Assembly (NCBI GenBank): GCA_050011315.1
Contig: JBEKJI010000006.1
Coordinates: forward strand, 1-64,000
DNA from: Fen-549 sp050011315
GTDB taxonomy: Bacteria > Actinomycetota > Thermoleophilia > Gaiellales > Gaiellaceae
DNA: 64,000 bases
Reading direction: 5' to 3'
Shown here: in pieces, positions 34,396-42,876 of the stretch
Position numbering within the stretch: position 1 is the first letter of the stretch
Layout: each line of letters starts with the position of its first letter
Position numbers and translations under genes: made by a program
Notes under the pieces: model-generated
What the model was told of the DNA's origin: nothing
The model's input: the letters and a program-made list of their open reading frames with translations, nothing else
Database searches by the model: none

Positions 34396-35826
34396 GTGAC
34401 GAATGCCCAACTAGCGATCGCGGCGAGCACGGTCTGGGTCGTAGTCGCGGCCATGCTCGTGATGTTTATGCAGGCCGGCTTCGCCTTTCTCGAGGCCGGC
34501 CTCACCCGCATGAAGAATGCAGCGCACATCGCCGGCAAGAACGTCCTCATCTTCGGTATCTGTTCCGTCGTCTACTGGGCGGTCGGTTTCGGGATCGCTT
34601 TCGGCGACGGGCACGGCGGCCTCAGCCACATCATCGGCACGAGCGGGTTCTTCCCCTCTATCAACTCCCTCGTCTCGGTCGGTGCGAAGCCGTTCAGCTT
34701 CTTCACAACCGTGCCAGGAGCTGCCGGATACCTGTTCGAGGTCGTCTTCGCCGGTGTCTCACTGGCAATCGTCTGGGGATCGATGGCAGAGCGCGCAAAG
34801 CTCTGGGTCTACTTCGCTTTCGGCGTCGTTTTCACGCTGATCTACTCGGTTACTTCGCACTGGATCTGGCATGCCAACGGTTGGCTCTTCAAGCGAGGGA
34901 TGCAGGACTTCGCGGGCTCTACGGTCGTCCATTACCAGGGTGCCCTGGCGGCACTTGCCGGCGCGATCCTGCTCGGTCCGCGTATCGGTAAGTTCGGCCA
35001 CGACGGGCGGGCGAACGCCATTCCCGGCCACAACATGCCGTTCGCGGTACTCGGCACGCTCATCCTCTGGTTCGGCTGGTTCGGGTTCAATCCGGGCTCG
35101 ACCCTGAACGTGATCACGGGCGGCAAGGTCGGCTACTTCGCCTACGTCGCCCTGGCGACAAACCTGGCCGCGGCGGCGGGCGGGGTCAGCGGCATTCTCA
35201 CGGCCTGGCTCGTGCTCAAGAAGCCGGACGTCTCGATGATGCTGAACGGCGTGCTCGCGGGACTGGTGGCGATCACCGCGGCTTCGGGTTTCGTTGCGCC
35301 CTGGGCCGCGATCGTGATCGGCGTCGTCTCAGGCGTGATCGCGGTTGTCGGCGTGATCTTCGTCGAGCGGATAGGAATCGACGACCCGATCGGCGCCGTT
35401 TCCGTTCACGGAATGTCAGGCGTCTGGGGCACGCTCGCCTGCGGGCTTTTTGCAGCTCCGAGCCTGGTCGGAATCACCACCACGGGCACGAAGGGTCTCG
35501 TCTACGGAGGCGGCTTCCACCAGCTCGGCGTGCAGGGGCTCGGCCTGGTGGCCGTGGGCGTCTGGACTTTCAGCGCCTGCTTCGGCGTCCTCTGGGTGAT
35601 GAAGAAGGTCTGGGGTATCCGCGTGTCTCCGGCCGTCGAGGCTCAGGGTCTCGACGTGCACGAGCACGGCATGTGGGGTTACCCCGAGTTCTACATCCCG
35701 GTTCCCGGCGGCTATGGAACCGAATCTCATTCACACATCGTCATCCCGGGCGCTTCGGCTTCGGCGATGACTCAAGGAGCGCCGGCGGCTCTGAGCGAAT
35801 CCGCCGCGCTTCCTATCCCGGACTAG
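34396..35826 (+). CDS. amtB: Ammonium channel (AmtB/Amt family)
   Basis: 476 residues, GTG 34396 with AGGAG upstream, 9 bp after the PII gene. It has about eleven membrane helices. Family motifs: FMQAGFAFLEAGLTRMKN, DFAGSTVVHYQGALAALAG with the first pore His, FGWFGFNPGST, and SVHGMSGVWGTLACGLF with the second pore His. It carries ammonium/ammonia across the membrane and is normally closed by GlnK binding. The C-terminal ~100 residues are a soluble tail with a His/Pro-rich stretch (ESHSH) longer than in E. coli AmtB. Confidence 0.96.
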   Translation: MTNAQLAIAASTVWVVVAAMLVMFMQAGFAFLEAGLTRMKNAAHIAGKNVLIFGICSVVYWAVGFGIAFGDGHGGLSHIIGTSGFFPSINSLVSVGAKPFSFFTTVPGAAGYLFEVVFAGVSLAIVWGSMAERAKLWVYFAFGVVFTLIYSVTSHWIWHANGWLFKRGMQDFAGSTVVHYQGALAALAGAILLGPRIGKFGHDGRANAIPGHNMPFAVLGTLILWFGWFGFNPGSTLNVITGGKVGYFAYVALATNLAAAAGGVSGILTAWLVLKKPDVSMMLNGVLAGLVAITAASGFVAPWAAIVIGVVSGVIAVVGVIFVERIGIDDPIGAVSVHGMSGVWGTLACGLFAAPSLVGITTTGTKGLVYGGGFHQLGVQGLGLVAVGVWTFSACFGVLWVMKKVWGIRVSPAVEAQGLDVHEHGMWGYPEFYIPVPGGYGTESHSHIVIPGASASAMTQGAPAALSESAALPIPD

Positions 35827-35858
35827 GTTTTCCGAGCGAGGGATAGGACTCCCCAGAC

Positions 35859-35892
35859 AGACAAGGGCCCGACCAGACTCGGGCCCTTGTCT
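35859..35892 (+). terminator. Hairpin terminator after amtB
   Basis: A perfect 14-bp stem, 35859-35872 with 35879-35892 (core ACAAGGGCCCGA), loop CCAGAC, 32 bp after the amtB stop. A pyrimidine tract without a pure T-run follows. It probably ends the glnA-PII-amtB transcript. Confidence 0.75.
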
Positions 35893-36015
35893 CATCTCAG
35901 ATCGTAAAGACCGGCGCCGAGGCTAGCGCCGCAGCGACCACCGCGCCGAGTTCGTGCGCGCACCGATCGCATCCGACTTGATCGCGATGGGTCGTTCGAC
36001 GTATGCTCGCGCACT

Positions 36016-36474
36016 ATGGATCCGGCGACGGTGTTCGCCGAGTGGACTCTCGGGCGGATCCCTGGGGAAAGGTTATCGCTCATCGCTTCGGCCTTGCTCG
36101 CCGACGGGTTCGATACGCCCAACCTCAGGGCTCTAGTGGAGGTGCCCTCGAGCGAGCTAGACGGGAAGGGGCGCGAGCTGCTCATCGGAGCGATGAGCGA
36201 GCTCGGCATCGCGCAGCCAAGCTGCGAGGAGGCGGCGCTGATCGCCGCACGCAGAGTGGCAAAACGACTGATCGCCGGTGAGCTCGGAGTACGTGACGCT
36301 TGCGCCGATATCGCTTCTCTCTCCCTCGGCTGCGACAACAGCACCGAGAAGCTGAGCGACTTCTTCTTCTTGCTCGAGGAGTGGGAACTGGCGGCGAGCG
36401 GAGAGCTCGGGACGCTAGCTCGAGCCGAGGCCGACATCCGCGAGGCGGCCACTCGCTTACTCGAGGACGACTAG
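36016..36474 (+). CDS. Hypothetical protein (152 residues)
   Basis: A soluble, mostly helical protein with no signal peptide, rich in Leu/Ala/Glu, beginning MDPATVFAEWTLGRIPG. Segments such as RVAKRLIAGELGVRDACADIA and LSDFFFLLEEWELA look amphipathic. No known domain is recognised. It is isolated behind the amtB terminator and convergent with the GNAT gene. Confidence 0.6.
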   Translation: MDPATVFAEWTLGRIPGERLSLIASALLADGFDTPNLRALVEVPSSELDGKGRELLIGAMSELGIAQPSCEEAALIAARRVAKRLIAGELGVRDACADIASLSLGCDNSTEKLSDFFFLLEEWELAASGELGTLARAEADIREAATRLLEDD

Positions 36475-36518
36475 CTCGCCGAGTCGAGCGGCGGCGAGAG
36501 CAGTGGGACAAGTAAGAG

Positions 36519-36944
36519 CTAGGGCTCGAGGTTCTTGACGAAGCGAACGACTCGTTCGTCGCGCTCGTAGCCGATGGCGCTCCAGAACTCGAGCGCTTCG
36601 GTCTCGGCTCTGATCGCGTAGAGACTGACGCGGACCGCGCCTCGGTCGCGCAGGCTACGCTCGCCTGCGGCTACGAGCGCCCGGGCGACGCCGCGTCGCC
36701 TGTGCGAAGGAAGCACGGCCAGGCGGAAAAGGGTGCCGCGCCAGCCGTCGAAGGCGGCGACTAGCGTGCCCGCTAGCTCGCCATCCTCTTCTGCAACCAG
36801 AACGGCCTCTTGATCGTGCGCGACCAACGAGCAGACACTCTCTTCGTTGTCGCTGCGGGTTGGGAAGGCTCCGGCGAGGCGCCAGAGCTCGAGGATCGCG
36901 TGCGCGTCCTCCGGTACGGCCGTCCGGATAACGGGCACGCTCAC
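36519..36944 (-). CDS. GNAT-family N-acetyltransferase
   Basis: 141 residues of the GNAT fold: IRTAVPEDAHAILELW at the start, acetyl-CoA binding motif A LPSHRRRGVARALV (R/Q-x-x-G-x-G/A), and EALEFWSAIGYERDERV near the C-terminus. It overlaps the argH stop by 4 bp and is the last gene of the arg operon. Because arginine synthesis needs N-acetylglutamate, a role as glutamate acetyltransferase is tempting; however argJ is present, and the sequence is of a generic GNAT, so substrate is open. Confidence 0.82.
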   Translation of the reverse strand: MSVPVIRTAVPEDAHAILELWRLAGAFPTRSDNEESVCSLVAHDQEAVLVAEEDGELAGTLVAAFDGWRGTLFRLAVLPSHRRRGVARALVAAGERSLRDRGAVRVSLYAIRAETEALEFWSAIGYERDERVVRFVKNLEP

Positions 36945-38179
36945 GTGATCGAAAGCCGCGCCCTTGCAGCCACGATCGCTTCGTTCACCTCGCCGGGGCC
37001 GGGAGCCTTACGAGCCTTGACGCTGTCGGCGGCGGATGACGGAGGGACGAAGCTCCCCTCGCGTACCGAGCGGGCGACCTCCCCGTAGGCGTCGCGGAAG
37101 GGAACGCCTTCAGCGACGAGCTTCTCGGCGGCGTCGGTGGCGAGGAGCTGGGGATCGGACGCCGCCTCGGCCATCCGCTCGGGCTTGAACTCGACGTGGC
37201 GCACGAGCACGGCGAGGGCGGCCAGCGCGCCACGTAGATCGCGGCGCGATGAGAAGATCGCCTCCTTGTCCTCCTGGAGATCTTGGTTGTAGGCAAGCGG
37301 CAGGCCCTTGAGAACCGCCAAGAGGCCGGCGAGGCGCCCTGCCGCAGTTCCCGCCTTTCCGCGCACGAGCTCGGCGACATCGGGATTGAGCTTCTGCGGC
37401 ATCATCGAAGAACCGGTTGCGGCCTCTTCGGGCAGGCGCAGGAAGCCGTACTCGGCGGTCGCCCAGAGGCAGAGCTCGCCGGCCACACGGGAGAGATGCG
37501 AGAAGCAGGCGGCGACTGCGTACACGTAGTCGAGCGCGAAATCGCGATCGGCGACGGCGTCGAGCGAGTTGCGCATCTGGTTCGCCGGCGCGGGAAGCCG
37601 AAGCGTGGAGCCGGCAAGCGCGCCGGCGCCGAGCGGGCTCGGATGCGCGGACGTCTTCGCCGCCGAAAAGCGGGTCAGATCGCGCTCGATCATCTCCACC
37701 CAGGCGAGCAGGTAATGACCGAGCGTCACCGGCTGGGCGCGCTGCATGTGCGTATAGCCGGGCATCAGCGTCTTCGCCTCGGCTTCGGCGCGGTCGAGCA
37801 GCACGGCGGCAAGCCGCCGGATTCCCTCGCTCGCTTCCTCGCTGGCCTCCTGCACGTAGAGTCGCATCGCCGCGACGACTTGATCGTTGCGCGAGCGGCC
37901 GGCGTGGATCTTGCGCCCCAGCTCGCCGAGTAGCCGCTCGATCGCAGAATGGACATCCTCGTCGGCGTCGGTCACCCCGCCCTCGCGGGCGATCCGCTCG
38001 AGTGCCTCCGTTACCTGCGCCAGCTCGTCATCGCCGAGCAGCCCGGCGCCGTGCAGGCGCTCGGCGTGCTGCTTCGAGGCCGCGCAGTCGTAGCGAAGGA
38101 GCTCGCGATCCGGCGCGCGCAGAAACTCCGCCACCTCGGGCGCGAGCCCCTTCTCAACTCTGTCCGACCAGAGCGCCAC
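36941..38179 (-). CDS. argH: Argininosuccinate lyase
   Basis: 412 residues, GTG start at 38179. The fumarase/aspartase-superfamily signature GSSMMPQKLNPD is present, with DVHSAIERLL, SRNDQV and TLMPGYTHMQRAQP. It splits argininosuccinate into arginine and fumarate, the last step of the pathway. It is shorter than the usual ~460 residues, mainly at the N-terminus, which begins directly at the first helix (LWSDRVEKG). It lies 49 bp after argG and overlaps the GNAT gene. Confidence 0.96.
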   Translation of the reverse strand: MALWSDRVEKGLAPEVAEFLRAPDRELLRYDCAASKQHAERLHGAGLLGDDELAQVTEALERIAREGGVTDADEDVHSAIERLLGELGRKIHAGRSRNDQVVAAMRLYVQEASEEASEGIRRLAAVLLDRAEAEAKTLMPGYTHMQRAQPVTLGHYLLAWVEMIERDLTRFSAAKTSAHPSPLGAGALAGSTLRLPAPANQMRNSLDAVADRDFALDYVYAVAACFSHLSRVAGELCLWATAEYGFLRLPEEAATGSSMMPQKLNPDVAELVRGKAGTAAGRLAGLLAVLKGLPLAYNQDLQEDKEAIFSSRRDLRGALAALAVLVRHVEFKPERMAEAASDPQLLATDAAEKLVAEGVPFRDAYGEVARSVREGSFVPPSSAADSVKARKAPGPGEVNEAIVAARARLSIT

Positions 38180-38204
38180 TAAGAGCTCATTTCGGAATGA
38201 AGAC

Positions 38205-38226
38205 GCTTCGTTTTAAAAGGAGTTCT
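38205..38226. repeat. Short dispersed repeat, copy 2
   Basis: GCTTCGTTTTAAAAGGAG then TTCT, differing from 27267-27287 at two positions. On the minus strand it starts three bases after the argG stop codon, repeating the placement of copy 1. Confidence 0.45.
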
Positions 38227-38228
38227 CA

Positions 38229-39428
38229 CTACGCGTTCTTTCTAGCCCGGGTCGCGACGGCCTCTGTCTCGAGCGAGAGAACGGTGATCAGACCCTCCGC
38301 CGCATCGTGCGGGAAGGTGTCCGACGCCCCGTAGGAGGCGAGCGTCTCGGCGTAGAGCGCATTCTCCGAGCGCCGACCGACGACAACGGCCTGCCCGCCC
38401 TGCAAGCGCAGCCGAACCTCGCCGCTGACCATCTTCTGCGTGTGGTCGACGAAGGCGTCGATCGCCTCGCGCGCCGGGGTGAACCACCTGCCCTCGTAGA
38501 CGATCTCCGTCCAGCGCACCTCGAGGAAGTGTTTGATTCTGAGCTCGTCCTTCGTCAGTACCAGCTCTTCGAGCGCCTTGTGAGCCTCGATCAGCGCGAT
38601 CGCCGCCGGCGCCTCGTAGACCTCGCGGCTCTTGATGCCGACGGCGCGGTTCTCGATCATGTCGATGCGACCGATCCCGTAGGCGCCGGTCTCGACGTTC
38701 ATGCGGTGAATGAGCTGGTAGAGCGGCAGCCTCTCGCCCTCTAGCGAAACCGGAATGCCGTTCTCGAAACCGATCACGATCTCTTTGGGCGCCGGCGCCT
38801 TGGCCGGGTCGGAGGTGAGCCGGTAGGCGTCCTCGGGCGGGGCGGTCCAGGGGTCCTCGAGCATCCCCGACTCGATCGCGCGCCCGAAGACGTTCTCGTC
38901 GATCGAGTACGGCGACTCCTTGGTGTTGGTGATCGGGATCCCGCGCTCCTGGGCGTAGACGATCTCCTCCTCGCGCGTGCGCACCTTGTCGCGAAGCGGC
39001 GCGATCACCTTTACGCCCGGGTAGTTGGCCTTGAAGGCGTAATCGAAGCGGAGCTGATCGTTACCCTTGCCGGTGCAGCCGTGTACGAGCGCCTCGGCCT
39101 CGTGCTCGACGGCGACCTCGGCGACGGCACCGGCGATCAGCGGCCGTGACAGAGCCGAGACGAGCGGGTAGCGGCCCTCGTAGAGCGCGTTCGTCTTGAT
39201 CGCCTGAGCGACGTTGCCCTCGACAAAGCGCTCCTTCAGGTCGAGGACGACGATCTCCTTGGCGCCGGCCACGTTCCCGCGCTCGATCGCCTGCTCGAGG
39301 TCGTACTCCTGGCCCACGTCGACCAGAACGGCGATGACGTCGGCGAAGCCGTAATCCTCCTTCAGCCAGCAGATCGCGCAGGTGGTGTCCAGTCCACCGG
39401 AATAACAAAGGACCGCAGTCCGACTCAT
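38229..39428 (-). CDS. argG: Argininosuccinate synthase
   Basis: 399 residues from ATG 39428, chosen because GAGGAGATGAG precedes it and the protein then starts SRTAVLCYSGGLDT, the ATP-pyrophosphatase P-loop. Other motifs: HGCTGKGNDQLRFD, ESPYSIDENVFG and SREVYEAPAA. It joins citrulline and aspartate using ATP. The gene starts 1 bp after the argR stop, so the two are coupled. Confidence 0.97.
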   Translation of the reverse strand: MSRTAVLCYSGGLDTTCAICWLKEDYGFADVIAVLVDVGQEYDLEQAIERGNVAGAKEIVVLDLKERFVEGNVAQAIKTNALYEGRYPLVSALSRPLIAGAVAEVAVEHEAEALVHGCTGKGNDQLRFDYAFKANYPGVKVIAPLRDKVRTREEEIVYAQERGIPITNTKESPYSIDENVFGRAIESGMLEDPWTAPPEDAYRLTSDPAKAPAPKEIVIGFENGIPVSLEGERLPLYQLIHRMNVETGAYGIGRIDMIENRAVGIKSREVYEAPAAIALIEAHKALEELVLTKDELRIKHFLEVRWTEIVYEGRWFTPAREAIDAFVDHTQKMVSGEVRLRLQGGQAVVVGRRSENALYAETLASYGASDTFPHDAAEGLITVLSLETEAVATRARKNA

Positions 39429-39429
39429 C

Positions 39430-39918
39430 TCATCTCCTCGTCTCGTTCTCGATATCGATTCCAGCGAGAAACTCGCGGCGGAGCTCCTCGCAAAGCTGGA
39501 CGCCCGGCACGCCATCTTGGGCCACGACCAGGATCGTGTTCTCGCCCGCAAGCGTGGCCAGGATGTGCGGAAGGTGCGCATTGTCGATCTCCTGGGCAAG
39601 CGGATCGGCGAACCCGGGCAACGTCGTCAGGACGACCAGGTTGCCGCTCGAGTCGCAGCCGAGCGCCCAGCGCTTGAAAGCCTCCGCGAGCTGAGTTCCG
39701 CGACGATTGCCGTTCATACCGGTGGCCGGCGAGTAGACGAGCCGCCCGCTCGCGCCCCGCACTTTGACCAGCCCAAGCTCGTTGATGTCGCGCGACACCG
39801 TCGTCTGCACGACCTCGTGCTTGAGCTCGCGGAGCGCCTGTGCAAGCTCCTCCTGCGTGGCGATCTCGCGCTCATGAACGAGACGCAGGATCAGTGCATG
39901 GCGATCGCTTCTGTTCAT
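39430..39918 (-). CDS. argR: Arginine repressor ArgR
   Basis: 162 residues. The N-terminal winged helix (about 1-70) shows EIATQEELAQAL and VQTTVSRDINELGLVKV; the C-terminal hexamerisation/arginine-binding domain shows LATLAGENTILVVAQD. With arginine it binds ARG boxes and represses synthesis. Encoded inside the operon (overlapping argD by 4 bp), it is probably autoregulated. Tandem repeats between argC and carA (43865-43898) are its likely operator. Confidence 0.95.
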   Translation of the reverse strand: MNRSDRHALILRLVHEREIATQEELAQALRELKHEVVQTTVSRDINELGLVKVRGASGRLVYSPATGMNGNRRGTQLAEAFKRWALGCDSSGNLVVLTTLPGFADPLAQEIDNAHLPHILATLAGENTILVVAQDGVPGVQLCEELRREFLAGIDIENETRR

Positions 39919-41051
39919 GCCAGAACCTCTTTGAGAGTCGCGAGCGCCTGATCGACCAGACCGGCCGAAACGGTGAGAGGCGGAGTCAGCCGGATCGCGC
40001 TCGCACCGCAGGTGGTAACGAGCAGCCGGTGCTCGAGCGCTACCGCTGCGACCTCGGCCGCGGAGCCTTCGACCTCGGCGCCGATCAGCAGGCCGGCGCC
40101 ACGCACCTCGCGTACTCCGGGCAGCTCGCGCAGCCCCGCAGCCAGGCGCTCGCCCATTGACGAGACGTTCGCCAGCAGCTCTTCGTCGATCGCGTCCAGC
40201 ACGGCGCAGGCGGCGGCGCAGGAGACGGGATTGCCGCCGAAGGTCGAGGCGTGGTCGCCGGCCTCGAAGCCGCGCACCGCGTTATCGGCCACCAGCAGCG
40301 CCCCGATCGGGAGGCCGTTGGCCAACCCCTTGGCGAGTGTGACCAGGTCCGGCCGAACACCCATGCGCTCGAAGGCGAAGAAGGAGCCCGTCCTGCCGAC
40401 GCCCGTCTGCACTTCGTCGAAGCAGAGGAGCGCTCCGAGCTCGTCGGCGAGCGCGCGAGCCGCCCGTAGGAACTCGACCTCGGCCGGATTCACGCCGCCC
40501 TCGCCCTGGATCGGCTCCATGATGATCAGCCCGGTGTCGGCGAGCGCGGCGGCGCGAAGCGAGAGTGAGTTGTTGAGAAAGGCGAAGCTGACTTGCCCGA
40601 GCAGGGGCGCGAAGGCCTCGCGTTTGGCCGCTTGTCCGGTGATCGAAAGGCCCCCCATCGTGCGACCGTGGAACGAGCCCTCGAGCGCGACGATCCCAGT
40701 CTTGCCGGTCGCCTTGCGCGCGTACTTGATCGCAGCCTCGATCGCCTCGGCTCCCGAGTTGCAGAAGAAGGCCTGGGCTCCGCCGAAGCGCTCGGAGAGG
40801 CGTTTGGCCAGCTCCATCATCGGGATCGTCCAGTAGAGGTTGGAGACGTGCCAGAGCTTGTCGAGCTGCTCGTGCGCGGCGCGGGTCGAGGCCGGATGGC
40901 GATGTCCGAGCCCGATCACAGCGATCCCGCCGGCGAAGTCTAGGTAGCGCTCGCCGTTGTCGTCGATCAGCCAGCAGCCGTCGCCCTCGACGAAGGTCAC
41001 CGGTGCGCGCGCGTAGGTCGGGAGCAGATGGGCTTCGAGCAGCTTGCTCAC
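39915..41051 (-). CDS. argD: Acetylornithine aminotransferase
   Basis: 378 residues, GTG start. A class III PLP aminotransferase: FCNSGAEAIEAAIKYAR, the PLP aspartate in LCFDEVQTGVGRTG and the PLP lysine in TLAKGLANGLPIG. It transaminates N-acetylglutamate semialdehyde to N-acetylornithine. It overlaps argB upstream and argR downstream by 4 bp each. Confidence 0.95.
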   Translation of the reverse strand: MSKLLEAHLLPTYARAPVTFVEGDGCWLIDDNGERYLDFAGGIAVIGLGHRHPASTRAAHEQLDKLWHVSNLYWTIPMMELAKRLSERFGGAQAFFCNSGAEAIEAAIKYARKATGKTGIVALEGSFHGRTMGGLSITGQAAKREAFAPLLGQVSFAFLNNSLSLRAAALADTGLIIMEPIQGEGGVNPAEVEFLRAARALADELGALLCFDEVQTGVGRTGSFFAFERMGVRPDLVTLAKGLANGLPIGALLVADNAVRGFEAGDHASTFGGNPVSCAAACAVLDAIDEELLANVSSMGERLAAGLRELPGVREVRGAGLLIGAEVEGSAAEVAAVALEHRLLVTTCGASAIRLTPPLTVSAGLVDQALATLKEVLA

Positions 41052-41716
41052 GCGATCACCGCCGTCTCGCCGATCTCGGCCACGACTCCCTGGCGGGCGG
41101 CATGCACCGCGGCCGTGAGCTTGGGGATTATCCCGCCTTGCAGCTCGCCGCTTGCGAGCAGTTGCTCGGCCTCGTCGGCGTGGATCGAGGCAACGACCTC
41201 GGCGCCGACCAGTAGTCCGGGAACGTCGGTGACGAAATGGACGCGTTCGGCCCCGATCCCGACCGCGAGCATCGCGGCGGCCTCGTCGGCGTTGACGTTG
41301 AGCGGCCCGCGGGCGAGCGGGGCGACCACGGGCACCTGCCCGGCGCCGAGCGCTTCGACAACCGCGAGCGGCGTGCTCGGCAGCGGATTCCCGACCAGCC
41401 CCAGCTCGGGTACCTGCTCGGCCTCGAGCCCGATCTCGTCGCCCATCAAGCCGACCGCGGACGGGCCCAGGGCTTCGACCAGGTCGCTGTTCACCTGCTC
41501 GAGCGCCTCTCGCACCACGGCGAGAGTCTCGGCCGTCGTCACGCGGCGCCCGTTAACGAACGCAACCTCAATCCCCCGCCGCGCCATCTCGAGCGAGATC
41601 TGAGGCCCGGCGCCGTGCACGACGCAGACCTCGTGCCCTTGCTCTGCGAGCGCAAGCGGATAGGAGACCGCATCGCGGGCTACGGCGCCACCCAGCTTGA
41701 CCACGATCCGCGTCAC
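41048..41716 (-). CDS. argB: Acetylglutamate kinase, compact form
   Basis: 222 residues, GTG start. The amino-acid-kinase fold is clear: VVKLGGAVA, VVHGAGPQIS, VNGRRVTT, LNVNADEAAAMLA and GGIIPKLTAAVHAA with the nucleotide-binding Lys. It phosphorylates N-acetylglutamate. It is about 35-70 residues shorter than typical enzymes and lacks the N-terminal helix that mediates arginine-inhibited hexamers, so it may not be feedback-inhibited; that is inference. It overlaps argJ and argD by 4 bp. Confidence 0.92.
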   Translation of the reverse strand: MTRIVVKLGGAVARDAVSYPLALAEQGHEVCVVHGAGPQISLEMARRGIEVAFVNGRRVTTAETLAVVREALEQVNSDLVEALGPSAVGLMGDEIGLEAEQVPELGLVGNPLPSTPLAVVEALGAGQVPVVAPLARGPLNVNADEAAAMLAVGIGAERVHFVTDVPGLLVGAEVVASIHADEAEQLLASGELQGGIIPKLTAAVHAARQGVVAEIGETAVIA

Positions 41717-42876
41717 GTCGTGTACTCCGCGTTCAGCCTCACGTACTCGTAGGAGAGATCGGAGGCCAGGTAGCTCGCCTCGCCGTCGTCGAGGCCGAGA
41801 TCGAGCTCGATCACGCAGCTCGATCCCTCCATCGCCGGGGTGGCGTCGATATGGGCGCCGTCCACCAGCACCTTAGTTCCGTTGAAGGCGAGCGTCACCT
41901 TGCCCGGATCGAGCTCGGCGTAGCCGTCCTGCCAGGGTGCCGAGCCTGCGGCCATCATCACGCGGCCCCAGTTGGGGTCGTGGCCGAAGGCCGCCGTCTT
42001 CACGAGCGGCGAGGAGGCGATGCGAGCCGCGATCGCCGCCGCTTGGGCTTCGCTGACGGCGCCGTGTACGTCTACTTCGAGCAGAACCGTGAATCCCTCA
42101 GCGTCCTTGACGATCTGCTCGGCCAACTCGTGGCAAACCTGCCCCAGCAGCTGCTCGAACTCGCGATTGCCGGCCTCGCTGCGCTCGATCTCGGCGGCGC
42201 CGTTTGCAAGCAGGATCACCGTGTCGTTGGTGGAGCAGTCGCCGTCGACCGAGATGCGGTTGAAGCTGCGCTCCACGGCCGGGCGCAGGAACTTCTCCGG
42301 CTCACCCTCGTCGAGGGGATAGTCAGTGGTGACGACCGCCAGCATCGTCGCGAGCTTGGGGTGGATCATGGCGGCGCCCTTGGCCATACCGCCGACGCTG
42401 AACCCGGCGCCGGAAGTGCTCGCCTGCTTGAGGCGCGTGTCGGTGGTCATGATCGCCTCGGCGGCCGTCACGCCTCCTGTCTCGGAGAGAGCCGCGGCCG
42501 CCTCGCTGAGGCCCGGAAGAAGCTTGTCGAGCGGAAGCCTGACCCCGATCACCCCGGTCGAGCAAAGCAGGATCTGCTCGACCTCGAGTTCGAGCAGACG
42601 GGCGGCTTCCCCGGCGGTTGCGAGCGCGTCCAGCTCGCCCCGCTCGCCGGTGGCGGCGTTGGCGCAGCCTGAGTTGAGGACAATCGCCTGCGGCTGGGCC
42701 TGTGCGAGATGCCGGCGCGAGACGACCACAGGCGCTGCCTGGACGCGGTTTTGCGTGAACATCGCGGCGCCAACGGCCGGCCTGGTCGAGCGAACGAGCG
42801 CGAGGTCGAGACCCTCGGTCTTCATCCCGCAGCGGATGCCGCTGGCGACGAAACCTCTGGCGGCGGTCACGCTCAC
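41713..42876 (-). CDS. argJ: Bifunctional ornithine acetyltransferase / N-acetylglutamate synthase
   Basis: 387 residues from GTG 42876, which overlaps the argC stop by 4 bp (a GTG six bases on is an alternative). The autocleavage site has GGMAKGAAMIHPKLATML with nucleophile Thr177; DCSTNDTV and FGHDPNWGR are also diagnostic. It moves the acetyl group from acetylornithine to glutamate, making the pathway cyclic. A longer frame starting at 42987 runs into argC and is not used. Confidence 0.95.
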   Translation of the reverse strand: MSVTAARGFVASGIRCGMKTEGLDLALVRSTRPAVGAAMFTQNRVQAAPVVVSRRHLAQAQPQAIVLNSGCANAATGERGELDALATAGEAARLLELEVEQILLCSTGVIGVRLPLDKLLPGLSEAAAALSETGGVTAAEAIMTTDTRLKQASTSGAGFSVGGMAKGAAMIHPKLATMLAVVTTDYPLDEGEPEKFLRPAVERSFNRISVDGDCSTNDTVILLANGAAEIERSEAGNREFEQLLGQVCHELAEQIVKDAEGFTVLLEVDVHGAVSEAQAAAIAARIASSPLVKTAAFGHDPNWGRVMMAAGSAPWQDGYAELDPGKVTLAFNGTKVLVDGAHIDATPAMEGSSCVIELDLGLDDGEASYLASDLSYEYVRLNAEYTT

